A DNA stretch of 55,858 bases, from the NCBI GenBank assembly GCA_028293725.1, contig JAQGOE010000123.1, positions 1-55,858 on the forward strand, in the 5' to 3' direction. The position numbers and the translations under genes are program-made. A model generated the notes under the pieces. That model saw only the letters and a program-made list of their open reading frames with translations, had not been told where the DNA came from and searched no databases. The stretch comes from Gammaproteobacteria bacterium (GTDB taxonomy: Bacteria; Pseudomonadota; Gammaproteobacteria; Steroidobacterales; Steroidobacteraceae). Positions 17,292-26,567 of the stretch are shown one piece after another (position 1 is the first letter of the stretch; each line of letters starts with the position of its first letter).

Positions 17292-17526
17292 AGGCTCCCC
17301 CCTTAATGCAACCTAGCAGCGCGGCGAAATCAACAGCATGCTTCGTGTTATTTTGGTATGCCGTTCCCGCCGCTCGTGTTGCAGTCTCGTCCACGGGCGG
17401 CCCGCGCCACAAGGAATAAGAATAGTGACAATTCGTGAAAGGTGCCGGGGCCGGCGCGCGCGCCGTGAGACTGGCAATCACGCGCTCACCGTCATAGAGT
17501 CGCCCAACCAAACAAGGGGGGCGGGA
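17292..17526. promoter_or_regulatory. Divergent intergenic region between TonB operon and quinoprotein gene
   Basis: 235 nt between two divergent starts. Promoters for both the ten-gene operon (leftward) and the quinoprotein dehydrogenase (rightward) must lie here or nearby. I see no clear sigma-70 boxes or palindromic operator. A longer frame for the right-hand gene extends into this region but has no signal-peptide start. Confidence 0.5.
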
Positions 17527-19638
17527 ATGCGAGCATGCCTTGCGTGGCTGCTGTTTGCCGTGATGCTGTGTGTTCACATCGAACGCGTAGCGGGCGCCGA
17601 TGCTGTCCAAAAATCAAGCGCTCCCGCATGGAGCGCCCGCCTGTTGGTCTCACCTCCCACCGACGCCTGGGCAACCAACGGTGGGAATATCTATAACCAG
17701 CGCTACTCCCCTCTGCGTCAGATCGAGCGTGGCAATGTAGCGAAGCTGAAGGCCGAGTGGCGTGCCTCACTGGGGGGCTCGGGCCTGGGCGCCCGAAGCG
17801 GCAATCAGGCTCAGCCTATCGTCTACGACGGCGTCGTATACATCATGACAGGAGACAACGACGCATTCGCCGTGTCCGTCGACACGGGCGCAGTGCTCTG
17901 GGAATACAAGGCAAACATTGACCCGAAGCTCGCCCGTCCCTGCTGCTCCTGGGTCGGGCGTGGTCTCGCGCTCGGCGAAGAGATGATTTTTGTCGGGCAG
18001 CTCGATGCGAAACTGGTTGCACTGGATCGGCGGACCGGAAAAGTCCTGTGGTCCGTCCAGGCTGAGGACCCCAAACTGGGTTACGTCATCGCCAGCGCGC
18101 CACTCTATTACAACGGCATGGTGATCACCGGGTTCGCTGGAAGCGACATGGGCATTCGCGGCCGGCTGAAGGCCTTCGACGCGCGCACCGGAAAGTTACG
18201 TTGGACGTTCTACACCGTACCGGGGCCAGGCGAGCCGGGCCACGAGACCTGGCCGGCTGACAGCGAAGTCTGGAAGCATGGCGGCGCTGCCATCTGGCAA
18301 ACGCCCGCGGTCGACCCAGAGCTCGGCCTCATCTACTTCTCGACCGCGAATCCGGGCCCGGTGCTCAACGGACGCATCCGCCAGGGCGACAACCTTTTCA
18401 GTGTCTCGATCGTGGCGCTCGACGTCGCGACCGGCCGCTACCGCTGGCACTTCCAGCAGGTTCATCACGACATCTGGGACTACGACTCGCCCAATCCGGT
18501 AATCCTCTTCGACGCGAGTTATGGGGGAGTACAACACAAAGCCATCGCCGAGGCCGCTAAGACTGGCTGGGTCTACATCCTCGATCGCGTGACCGGCAAA
18601 CCCTTGCTGGGAATCGTCGAGACCCCTGTCATGCAGGAACCGCGTCAATTGACCTCGCCAACGCAGCCCTTCCCCGTAGGCGATGCGGTGGTGCCGCAGT
18701 CTATCGATATAGCGCCGGAGGGATTCGACCTGGTCAACGAGGGCCGGATCTTCACGCCCTTCACCAAGGCTCCCGCGATCTGGAAGCCGCTCGCAGCCGT
18801 GAACTGGCCTCCCAGCTCCTACGATCCTGACACTCACCTCATGTACATCTGCGCCTCGGACGCCCTGTGGGGCGCGACCGGTGGCGATCCTGACTACCCC
18901 GTCGAGCCCGGCGCGTTGTATTCCGGGAGCGTCGTCGCCCGTTTTCCGGCTCCTCGCCGCGGGGTGTTCGCGGTCATCGACCTGCTCACCAACCGGCTGG
19001 TCTGGCGCCAGCAGTGGGTGGACCAATGCTACAGCGGCTCGCTCGTCACAGCGGGCGGATTGCTATTCGTGGGACGCAACGATGGCCGTCTGACCGCACT
19101 CGACAAAACGACGGGCCGGAAACTTTGGGAATTTCAAACAGACGGGGGCGTCAATGCTCCCGCCTCCACTTTCGAGTACCACGGCAAGCAGTATGTCGTC
19201 GTGTTAGCCGGCGGCACCGCGCTCGCGGGGAGTAAGCGCAGCGACGGGTTGTGGCTGTTCTCGTTGGATGGAAAGATGGACCCGCTGCCGAAGGGCTCAG
19301 CGGACCCCACGGGACAATTCCCCAGACCAGGGCCTCCGCCAGGCGCGGCCGCAAACCCGGGCACCGCCGCTGCTGCCGGCACTCCGAATGCGCACGCACG
19401 AACTGCCAACATCGAGCAGGGCAAAGATTCGTACACGACCGCCTGCGTGGTCTGTCACGGCGTAAACGGCAAGGGCGGCACACACGGCGGCCCCGCCTTC
19501 ACCCGCGAACTCACGAGCGAGGCGATCTCCAACGTCGTCACACGCGGCCGCAACGACATGCCCCCATTCGGAGCCGCCTTCTCAGCAGACCAACTTCAGG
19601 ACCTCACTGCCTACGTCCTGGAGCTCGCCTCGCACTGA
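17527..19638 (+). CDS. PQQ-dependent alcohol dehydrogenase with C-terminal cytochrome c domain (quinohaemoprotein)
   Basis: 703 residues from the ATG at 17527 (GGGGGGCGGGA just upstream), starting with a signal peptide. The eight-bladed propeller shows the usual start (ATNGGNIYNQRYSPL), tryptophan-docking repeats such as LVALDRRTGKVLWS, HHDIWDYD with the catalytic-type Asp, and NWPPSSYDPDTHLMY. A vicinal Cys-Cys pair sits at 139-140 (ARPCCSW), which in this family forms the rare disulfide over PQQ. A Pro/Ala-rich linker leads to a haem domain with CVVCH at 640-644 and Met678 (NDMPPFG). It should oxidise a primary or secondary alcohol in the periplasm and pass electrons to its own haem. It converges on a homologue with 8 nt between stops. 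Confidence 0.93.
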   Translation: MRACLAWLLFAVMLCVHIERVAGADAVQKSSAPAWSARLLVSPPTDAWATNGGNIYNQRYSPLRQIERGNVAKLKAEWRASLGGSGLGARSGNQAQPIVYDGVVYIMTGDNDAFAVSVDTGAVLWEYKANIDPKLARPCCSWVGRGLALGEEMIFVGQLDAKLVALDRRTGKVLWSVQAEDPKLGYVIASAPLYYNGMVITGFAGSDMGIRGRLKAFDARTGKLRWTFYTVPGPGEPGHETWPADSEVWKHGGAAIWQTPAVDPELGLIYFSTANPGPVLNGRIRQGDNLFSVSIVALDVATGRYRWHFQQVHHDIWDYDSPNPVILFDASYGGVQHKAIAEAAKTGWVYILDRVTGKPLLGIVETPVMQEPRQLTSPTQPFPVGDAVVPQSIDIAPEGFDLVNEGRIFTPFTKAPAIWKPLAAVNWPPSSYDPDTHLMYICASDALWGATGGDPDYPVEPGALYSGSVVARFPAPRRGVFAVIDLLTNRLVWRQQWVDQCYSGSLVTAGGLLFVGRNDGRLTALDKTTGRKLWEFQTDGGVNAPASTFEYHGKQYVVVLAGGTALAGSKRSDGLWLFSLDGKMDPLPKGSADPTGQFPRPGPPPGAAANPGTAAAAGTPNAHARTANIEQGKDSYTTACVVCHGVNGKGGTHGGPAFTRELTSEAISNVVTRGRNDMPPFGAAFSADQLQDLTAYVLELASH

Positions 19639-19646
19639 CCGCCAGC

Positions 19647-21797
19647 TCAGGGGCGACGCTTCGCCAGATCCTCGCGAATGAATGCGGCGACATCGCTGAT
19701 CTCCGTGGCCGTAAGCGTCGTCCCAAACGCCGGCATGTTATTCCGTCCGGCATTCGTCACCGACACGATGTTCTCGGTCGTCAGCCCGCCGACGAGCGTC
19801 GGGCCTCCCCCATGCCCGCCCTCGCCCGTTGCTCCATGGCACGGCACGCAAGCGGACTTGTAGAGGCGCGCGCCGTTCTCACGGTTCGGCACTCGGTCAC
19901 TCATCGGTGCGGGCGCAGGCGCGCCGGTCACCGCCTTCTGCGGCACCACAGGCCCCATCGTCCCATCGAGCGAAAACATCCAAACCCCATCTCCCGCCTT
20001 AGCATTCGCAAAAACGCCACCACCAGCGTGCACAACAACATACTGCTTGCCCTTGTGCTCAAACGTGGTCGCAGTCGTGTTGACACCCGCATCCGTCATA
20101 AACTCCCACAAGGGCTGTCCGTTACGCTTGTCGAGCGCCGTCAGCCGACCATCGGCCCGCCCTACAAACAACAACCCTCCCGCAGTGACGATCGAGCCGC
20201 TATAGCAGATCTCCCGAAACTCCCGACGCCACACCAGCCGGTTCGTCGTCACATCCAGTGCCGCCAGAATGCCGCGATCGTTCACACGTGCCTGACCGAA
20301 CATCCCGCCCATGTAGACTTTGTCGGGTTGAAACGCCTCGAGTGTCTCGCGCGCGTGGAAGTTGCTGACCCGGTCGCTGGCGCATACATATAGAGTGTGT
20401 GTCTCCGGGTCGTAAGAACTGGGTGGCCAGTTGGCACCGCCCATCGTCCCGGGCTTCACGGCGACGTCCTGTGTCCAAAAGGGCGTGAAAATCCTTCCTC
20501 GGTTCGGCAGCTCGGTGACTCCCGGCGGCAGGCGAACCCCGTCTGGAATCATGTCGATTTCCTGGGGAACCACCGCATCCCCGACGGGGTAAGGCTGAGT
20601 CGCCGCGGTAGCCTGCCGGGGCTCCTGCGGCACGGGCTTCTCGTCGATCCCGATCAGGGGCTGGCCGTTTTCCCGGTCGAGGATATAAGCCCAGCCGGTC
20701 TTGGAAACCTCCACCAGCGCCTTCACCAGCCGGCCGCCGATCACGGCGTCGAACAGCACCACCGGATTGGGCGAGTCATAGTCCCAGAGGTCGTGGTGTA
20801 CCTGCTGGAAGTGCCAGCGATACTTGCCCGTGCTGGCCTCGATGGCCACGATGGAGTTGGCGAACAGATTGTCGCCGGGACGCTCGGCACCGTGCAGATC
20901 GGGGCCGGGATTGCCCGTGGAGAAATAGATGAGCCCCAGTCTGGGGTCCACGGCGGGCGTCTGCCACACAGTCGCGCCCCCGCGGGTCCAGGCATCACCT
21001 TCCTGCGGCCAGGTCTCATGGCCCCGCTCGCCGGGCCCCGGAACCGTATAAAACACCCAACGCAACTTCCCGGTGCGGGCGTCGTAAGCCTTGAGCCGCC
21101 CCCGCACACCCATCTCGCCGCCGTTGATCCCGGTGATCACCAGGCCGGCGTAGTAAAGCGGCGCACTGGTGATACTGAAGCCTTCCTGCCAGGGCTCAAC
21201 CTGGACCGACCACACCACTTTGCCGGTTCGTTGATCGAGGGCAACCAGCTTGGAATCGAGCTGACCCACGAAGATCTTGCCCTCGCCCATGGCCACACCG
21301 CGGCTGGACTTGCCGATCGGATTGCCGCTCTTGGGATCGACGCTCGCGCGATAGGCCCACAGGATGCGGCCGGTCTCCACTTCCATGGCAAACACATCGC
21401 TCGCGCCGTTGGAAAGATACAAGGCATCGTCGGCAACCAGGATCTGCGCCTGTCCGGCGTTGCCGGGCCCCGCGCCCGAGCCCATCCCGGTGCGCCAGAG
21501 CGCTTTCAGACCCGCGACGTTGTCGCGATTCAGGAGTGTCAGGGGCGAGTAGCGTTGGTTGAAGATGTTGCCGCCGTTGGTGATCCAACCTGACTCGGGC
21601 AACGCGAGCAGTTGCTGCGCCGTAAACGCCGGCGACTTTGGAATTGACGCCGAGTCCTGCGGCTCGGCCCCCGCCGCACTTGCCGCTCCTGCCGCAGCAG
21701 CCGCGCCCGCCGCAACCGCCCAACTTGCCGGCCAACCCACGCAGAGCGCAGCTACCGCCAGCACCGCCCCAGCGCCACACCTCATTTTCTTATCCAT
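19647..21797 (-). CDS. PQQ-dependent alcohol dehydrogenase with cytochrome c domain, lacking the Cys-Cys pair
   Basis: 716 residues. The signal peptide is followed by an Ala-rich stretch, then the same propeller plan as the convergent paralogue (ITNGGNIFNQRYSPL, LVALDQRTGKVVWS, HHDLWDYDSPNP, NWPPSSYDPETHTLYV) and a haem domain with CVPCH and an axial Met in NNMPAFG. Where the paralogue has a vicinal Cys pair, this protein reads SGNPIGKSSRG, so the PQQ-covering disulfide is missing. Loss of it is known to affect electron transfer in some members. A GAGGGGGGG ribosome-binding site precedes the ATG. It may act on a different alcohol or electron acceptor. Confidence 0.92.
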   Translation of the reverse strand: MDKKMRCGAGAVLAVAALCVGWPASWAVAAGAAAAAGAASAAGAEPQDSASIPKSPAFTAQQLLALPESGWITNGGNIFNQRYSPLTLLNRDNVAGLKALWRTGMGSGAGPGNAGQAQILVADDALYLSNGASDVFAMEVETGRILWAYRASVDPKSGNPIGKSSRGVAMGEGKIFVGQLDSKLVALDQRTGKVVWSVQVEPWQEGFSITSAPLYYAGLVITGINGGEMGVRGRLKAYDARTGKLRWVFYTVPGPGERGHETWPQEGDAWTRGGATVWQTPAVDPRLGLIYFSTGNPGPDLHGAERPGDNLFANSIVAIEASTGKYRWHFQQVHHDLWDYDSPNPVVLFDAVIGGRLVKALVEVSKTGWAYILDRENGQPLIGIDEKPVPQEPRQATAATQPYPVGDAVVPQEIDMIPDGVRLPPGVTELPNRGRIFTPFWTQDVAVKPGTMGGANWPPSSYDPETHTLYVCASDRVSNFHARETLEAFQPDKVYMGGMFGQARVNDRGILAALDVTTNRLVWRREFREICYSGSIVTAGGLLFVGRADGRLTALDKRNGQPLWEFMTDAGVNTTATTFEHKGKQYVVVHAGGGVFANAKAGDGVWMFSLDGTMGPVVPQKAVTGAPAPAPMSDRVPNRENGARLYKSACVPCHGATGEGGHGGGPTLVGGLTTENIVSVTNAGRNNMPAFGTTLTATEISDVAAFIREDLAKRRP

Positions 21798-22048
21798 CGA
21801 CCCCCCCTCTTGATTAGGGCTGCGCCCAACTTTCCTGCGGGTCGAAGCGACCCGCTACATTTAGCGGCGCTGCGCGCCGGCCAGAGAGAGAGCACATTAA
21901 AACCGCAGCCTTTGCCGCGCGGTAATATGTCTTTAGCGCGATTTCACTGTAGATCGACCCCCGTTTCACTCGGTAACGAGCCGCCGTGGCCGCAGCGCCG
22001 CCCCGGTGCGAGAATGGCCCGGATTTGAATCACGGCGGACCTACTGCA

Positions 22049-23479
22049 ATGACTACCTACTCCGAACTGAAGCTTCACATCGATGGCGAATGGATCGGCG
22101 CCGGCAGCCGCCGCACACACCGCGTCATCAATCCCGCCAATGGGGCGACGCTCGGTGAGTTGCCCCTGGTCGATACGGCCGATCTCGATCGCGCACTGCT
22201 GGCGGCCGAGCGAGGCTATCGGCTCTGGAAGCGCGCGACCGCGGAAGAGCGTGGCCGGGTGTTGAAAGGCGCCGCGCAACTCATCCGACAAAGAGTGGAT
22301 CACATCGCGCGCGTGGCCACCCTGGAGGAAGGCAAAACCATCGCCGAAACCCGCGTCGAAGCGCTGGTGACGGCCAACCTCTTTGAGTTCTACGGGGAAG
22401 AATGTCGTCGCACTTACGGGCGTGTGCTCGTCCGCCCGACCGGTACGCGATCCATGGTGATGAAGGAGCCGGTTGGACCGGTCGCGGCCTTCGCCCCGTG
22501 GAACTTCCCGATTGCCAACCCGGGGCGCAAGCTCGGAGCGCCGATCGCCGCCGGCTGCTCGGTGATTCTCAAGCCGGCCGAAGAAGCACCCGCCTCGGCG
22601 ATCGAGGTCGTTCGCGCACTGCTGGATGCCGGATTGCCGCCCGGTGTCTGCCAACTCGTCTTTGGCGTGCCTGACGAGGTGTCGCGGCACCTGCTGGCCT
22701 CGCCGATCATTCGCAAGCTGTCGTTTACCGGCTCGACTGCGGTAGGCAAACAGCTCCTCGCACTCGCGGCGGCAACAGTGAAGCGGACGACCATGGAGCT
22801 CGGCGGCCACGCGCCCGTTATCGTGTTCGATGACGCGGACCTTGGACGCACGGTCGAAATGCTCGCAACCGCGAAATTCCGCAACTCCGGGCAGGTGTGC
22901 GTTTCGCCGACCCGCTTTTACATCCAGGAGGGCATCTACGACCGTTTCGTGGCAGCCTTCACCGAGCGCGTGCGCAAAGTGAATGTCGGCGACGGCTTGC
23001 TCGACACCAGTCACATGGGACCGATGGCGAACCCGCGGCGACCCGCGGCCATCGAGAAGTTCATCGAAGACGCAACATCCCACGGCGCCAAAGTGCACAC
23101 CGGTGGCGAGCGCCACGGCAAGGAGGGTCTGTTCTTCCAGCCCACCGTGGTATCCAACGTCCCGCTGCAAGCCCGCATCATGAACGAGGAGCCGTTTGGA
23201 CCGGTCGCCGTCCTGGCACCCTTCGCCACTTTCGATGACGCGGTTGAGCAGGCCAATCGCCTTCCCTACGGGCTCGCCGCCTACGCCTTCACTGAGTCCG
23301 CGAAGCGGGCAATGTTGATCGGCGATGCGATCGAGTCAGGAATGGTAGGCATCAACGCGGTCACTTTGGCGGCGCCCGACGCGCCATTCGGCGGCGTGAA
23401 AGAAAGCGGATTCGGGTCGGAGGACGGACCAGAAGGCCTGGCGGCATGCCTCGTGACCAAAACGATTCACCAGGCGTGA
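22049..23479 (+). CDS. NAD(P)-dependent aldehyde dehydrogenase (succinate-semialdehyde dehydrogenase-like)
   Basis: 476 residues from the ATG at 22049; the longer frame at 21986 has no ribosome-binding site and an atypical N-terminus. All catalytic residues are visible: Asn152 (APWNFP), Lys175 (LKPAEE), Glu250 (MELGGHAP) and Cys284 (SGQVCVSPTR). The short length and the ELGGHAPVIVFDDADL motif are those of the SSADH/DhaS group. It oxidises an aldehyde to an acid. Beside two alcohol dehydrogenases it probably takes the next step: the quinoproteins make an aldehyde in the periplasm and this enzyme oxidises it in the cytoplasm. Confidence 0.93.
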   Translation: MTTYSELKLHIDGEWIGAGSRRTHRVINPANGATLGELPLVDTADLDRALLAAERGYRLWKRATAEERGRVLKGAAQLIRQRVDHIARVATLEEGKTIAETRVEALVTANLFEFYGEECRRTYGRVLVRPTGTRSMVMKEPVGPVAAFAPWNFPIANPGRKLGAPIAAGCSVILKPAEEAPASAIEVVRALLDAGLPPGVCQLVFGVPDEVSRHLLASPIIRKLSFTGSTAVGKQLLALAAATVKRTTMELGGHAPVIVFDDADLGRTVEMLATAKFRNSGQVCVSPTRFYIQEGIYDRFVAAFTERVRKVNVGDGLLDTSHMGPMANPRRPAAIEKFIEDATSHGAKVHTGGERHGKEGLFFQPTVVSNVPLQARIMNEEPFGPVAVLAPFATFDDAVEQANRLPYGLAAYAFTESAKRAMLIGDAIESGMVGINAVTLAAPDAPFGGVKESGFGSEDGPEGLAACLVTKTIHQA

Positions 23480-23512
23480 CCAACATGCCAAATAGCTGAT
23501 CGGCCCCGTGTC

Positions 23513-23534
23513 GGGCGCGGCGAGTTCCGCGCCC
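23513..23534. terminator. Stem-loop between convergent genes
   Basis: Perfect 8-bp GC-rich inverted repeat (GGGCGCGG / CCGCGCCC) with a 6-nt loop, lying between the convergent aldehyde dehydrogenase and decarboxylase stops. No T-run on either strand, so it is a weak or Rho-assisted bidirectional terminator candidate. Confidence 0.4.
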
Positions 23535-23549
23535 GTCTCACCTGCTCCG

Positions 23550-24578
23550 TTACGCCGGCTTGATGTGGAAAATCCGCTCGGCGTTCTTGTGATAGAGCTT
23601 GGCCTTGTCCTCATCGGAAATCGGGGCCGCATCCATGAACGCCACGGCCGGCGCGCTCGGTTGATACGGATAGTCGATCGCCCATAGAACGTTCTCGGCG
23701 CCGAGCTTCTTGATCGAGTACTCGAGCGCCAACGGATCCTCGACGCCGCTCGTCGTGATCACGAAGTTCTGGCGGAAGTACTCGTCCATCGACAGCTTCG
23801 TCTTCGGCGCGCGGCCGGTCTTCTGCGCGCGGGAGTTCATGAAGTTCAGCCGCCAGAGCCAGAAATGGACCGCCTCGCCCATGTGGCCGATGCAGATCTT
23901 CAGCTTCGGGAAATGATCGAACACACCCGAGGCCATCATCCGCACGACATGGGTCCCGACCTCCATGCCGTAACCCCACATCGCGGAGTCCATGCCGTAG
24001 TCTTTCAGCGGCCCCTTGAAGTTGTCGGAAGCCGCGCGCGGGTGGATATAGATGCAACCATTCAAGGCCTCGGCAGCCTCGAGCACCGGCCAGAACTTCG
24101 GGTTGTCGAAGTACTCGCTGTTGGTATGGGAGTTGACAATGAAGCCGTTGAGTTTGAGCTTGGTGATGGCCCGCTCCATCTCCTTCGCCGCCCGCTTGGG
24201 CGCGTGCGGGGCAAAAGTCGCCAGCCCCGCGAAGCGCGTCGGATGACGGGAGATGACTTCGGCGAGACGGTCGTTGGCCAGTGTCGCCAGCTCGCAGGCC
24301 GTGTCCGAATCGAACATCTGCACGCCCGGCGCCGTGAGGGACAACAACTGCATGTCGACGCCGTTCTCATCCATGTCGCGCAGGCGCGCATGCTCTATGT
24401 CGAGCAGACCCTCGAGGAAATTCAGTACGCCGTAACCGGGGTGTTGGTCGTAGATCCCTCTGACCAGTTCGAGGTCGAGGCTCTCACCCGGTACACGCGA
24501 TACGGACTGCAACGCCTTGGCCACCTCCGGGATGGAAAAGGCTTCTTCGGTTGCGATCTTGCGGAATTTGCCGGCCAT
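23550..24578 (-). CDS. Amidohydrolase-family aromatic acid decarboxylase (LigW / gamma-resorcylate decarboxylase-like)
   Basis: 342 residues. The N-terminal TEEAF (Glu11/12), His179 (YIHPRA), His232 (CIGHMGE) and Asp302 (WAIDYPYQ) form the single-metal site of the ACMSD-related non-oxidative decarboxylases, which include 5-carboxyvanillate decarboxylase LigW, gamma-resorcylate and 2,3-dihydroxybenzoate decarboxylases. WGYGMEVGTHVVRM and the DxPYQ end are typical of that group. It likely removes CO2 from a hydroxylated aromatic acid in the cytoplasm using Mn or Zn. Together with the stilbene-type oxygenase and the dehydrogenases nearby this hints at catabolism of lignin-related aromatics; exact substrate unknown. 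Confidence 0.85.
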   Translation of the reverse strand: MAGKFRKIATEEAFSIPEVAKALQSVSRVPGESLDLELVRGIYDQHPGYGVLNFLEGLLDIEHARLRDMDENGVDMQLLSLTAPGVQMFDSDTACELATLANDRLAEVISRHPTRFAGLATFAPHAPKRAAKEMERAITKLKLNGFIVNSHTNSEYFDNPKFWPVLEAAEALNGCIYIHPRAASDNFKGPLKDYGMDSAMWGYGMEVGTHVVRMMASGVFDHFPKLKICIGHMGEAVHFWLWRLNFMNSRAQKTGRAPKTKLSMDEYFRQNFVITTSGVEDPLALEYSIKKLGAENVLWAIDYPYQPSAPAVAFMDAAPISDEDKAKLYHKNAERIFHIKPA

Positions 24579-24701
24579 GCTGCCCCCACTTCAAGAATGA
24601 GAATGCCCGCAGCATAGCGACAGCGGTCGGCAGGAGGGTTGGGGCGAAACAGTTCGACCGCCTTGCGGCCACCGCGGAACGGGAGACAAGGCCCGCGGGC
24701 A

Positions 24702-26567
24702 TCAGCCCCCCGAGGACCGTCCAGCGTATTGCACGAATTCGCCCGTCGCAGCGACGATCGCCAGCGGCGTGAGTTCACTAGGTTGGCCGAAAAGGACGAC
24801 GCGGTTGCGCCCGGCTCGCTTGGCCTCGTAGAGCGCCGCGTCGGCATGTGCCAGCAGCTGCCCGAGATCATGGCCCGAGTGGCTCGTGGTAGCGATGCCG
24901 AAGCTTGCCGAGACAGTGGCCTTGGTGGTGCCCTGGTATGCCGTGATTCCCGCGATGGTCATGCGAAGCTGCTCGGCTCGCTGACGCGCATCTTCCGGCC
25001 CGCATGCGGGCAGCAGAACGCCGAACTCCTCGCCGCCGAAGCGTCCAAAGATCTCGTTCTTATCCAAGAGGACCTTGCACGCAGACACCGTGCGCTTGAG
25101 GACGAAATCGCCCGTGGCGTGGCCGTACTTGTCGTTGATCGATTTGAAGTGGTCCAGGTCGCAAAGAACCATGCAAAGGTGCTCGCCGGTGCGGCGGCTC
25201 GCCTCCAGCGCCCTTTCGGCCTGCGCGATGAAATGCGGGCGGTTGCAGATGCCGGTGAGCCCATCGAGTTGCGAGAGGGTCTGGAAATGCAACTGCGACC
25301 GCTTGGTCTTGTAAGCCCACAAACCGATGAACACCACGGTCATGATCAACAGCACGATGTAGAGCCTGCTGGCCTCCACGTCCTTGCTACTGAGCGCCCG
25401 TTGAAGCTGCAGGACGTGGTTCTGCTTGTTGAGTGCGTCCACCTGCAGCTTGTTGGCAATGTTCTCGTGACTCACCTTCTGATACGCGAGGTGCCGTGCA
25501 CTGAGGTCATCCAGGTAAGCCTTGTCGGCGGCGAAATACTGCTCGTGAAATTCGAGCGCGGCTTTGAAGTCGACCTGATCCTTCGCGATCTCGTACAACA
25601 CGCGATAGGCGGTGACCAGCGGATCGTTGAACTCCCGCAGCGGACTTCCCGTCACGTTCAACGCAAATTGCCGTGCCAACGCCGGCACGCCCTTCCTGCG
25701 ATAGGCATCGGCCAACAGGGCATCGAACGTCGAGAGCAGGCGCGGATTACGAGTCGCCTGCACCTCTTCGTAATGATCGCGCAATAATTTGATGGCTTCG
25801 TCGAGCTTGCCCTGGTCGACGAAGACCCGGGCCGCGGTGAGCCGCACGACTTCGGCGTTGCCGAGCTCGCCCACTTTCACGCAGTCATCGATGGAACCCT
25901 GCAGGGCGGATCCTACGGTCTTGATGCGGCCGCTCTCGTAAAGGGCGCGCTCTTTGACCCGATTCCCCTTACAGAGGCCATGGCCGTCCGTATCCTCCTC
26001 GATGACGGTCTGCGCATATGACAGGGCGAGGCCGTACTGGCCCACATCGGTGTACAGCTCGGCCGCATCCAACAGTGCCTGTTGGCGCGCCGCCTTATCG
26101 GAAACCTGCGGGAGGAGCACCAGAATTCTGCTCAAACGCGAGAACGCCTCCTCGTAGCGCTTCGCGAGTTCCAGAACGTTGACGGCCGTGGCGCCTGCGC
26201 GCAACCGCAGCGTAACGTCGATCGGCTCGTCGGCAAGAGCGTTGAGACGGGCAATCGCGGTCTCATTGTCGCCGTCGTATGCGTTCTTCCAGGCCTCCAG
26301 GTAACGCAGATAGACATGCTGCGATGCCGTCAGGTTTTCCGGATGCTGCTGGATGGAGTGCAGGATTTCGACGAATTTAGCGAAGTTCACCGTCTTGGCG
26401 TCATCGGCCTGCAGCAAAAGCTGTCCGGTATCCTCCGCCGGAGCAGCGGCCGCGAACCCCGCAAACGACAAGCACAAACCCACAAGCCCGCCCAGCAGTA
26501 ACCGCCGGGCGAAGCTTGCTAGATCGGCGCGCGAGTCGGGTCGATCAGGCCACACGTTCCACGACAC
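24702..26567 (-). CDS. TPR-containing diguanylate cyclase (GGDEF) membrane protein
   Basis: 621 residues. An N-terminal signal or anchor segment (LLLGGLVGLCLSFAGFAAAA) precedes about 350 residues of TPR-like helices in the periplasm. A membrane helix lies near 402-419 (LYIVLLIMTVVFIGLWAY), followed by a cytoplasmic GGDEF domain. The active-site motif is GGEEF (511-515), compatible with c-di-GMP synthesis. The residues before it (KNEIFGRF) lack the RxxD inhibitory site. The start is a GTG at 26567, 23 nt inside the end of the acidic precursor gene, so the two may be co-transcribed and coupled; a start further downstream is possible because no strong ribosome-binding site is seen. It would link a periplasmic signal to biofilm or motility control. 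Confidence 0.88.
   Translation of the reverse strand: MSWNVWPDRPDSRADLASFARRLLLGGLVGLCLSFAGFAAAAPAEDTGQLLLQADDAKTVNFAKFVEILHSIQQHPENLTASQHVYLRYLEAWKNAYDGDNETAIARLNALADEPIDVTLRLRAGATAVNVLELAKRYEEAFSRLSRILVLLPQVSDKAARQQALLDAAELYTDVGQYGLALSYAQTVIEEDTDGHGLCKGNRVKERALYESGRIKTVGSALQGSIDDCVKVGELGNAEVVRLTAARVFVDQGKLDEAIKLLRDHYEEVQATRNPRLLSTFDALLADAYRRKGVPALARQFALNVTGSPLREFNDPLVTAYRVLYEIAKDQVDFKAALEFHEQYFAADKAYLDDLSARHLAYQKVSHENIANKLQVDALNKQNHVLQLQRALSSKDVEASRLYIVLLIMTVVFIGLWAYKTKRSQLHFQTLSQLDGLTGICNRPHFIAQAERALEASRRTGEHLCMVLCDLDHFKSINDKYGHATGDFVLKRTVSACKVLLDKNEIFGRFGGEEFGVLLPACGPEDARQRAEQLRMTIAGITAYQGTTKATVSASFGIATTSHSGHDLGQLLAHADAALYEAKRAGRNRVVLFGQPSELTPLAIVAATGEFVQYAGRSSGG

Noticed and set aside
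16029..17306. 425-codon plus-strand frame opposite the second TonB receptor
   Set aside because: Antisense shadow of a well supported receptor gene.
21944..23170. 408-codon minus-strand frame opposite the aldehyde dehydrogenase
   Set aside because: Shadow frame; all aldehyde dehydrogenase catalytic residues are on the plus strand.
24639..25787. 382-codon plus-strand frame opposite the GGDEF gene
   Set aside because: Antisense shadow without a motif; the GGEEF protein is on the minus strand.
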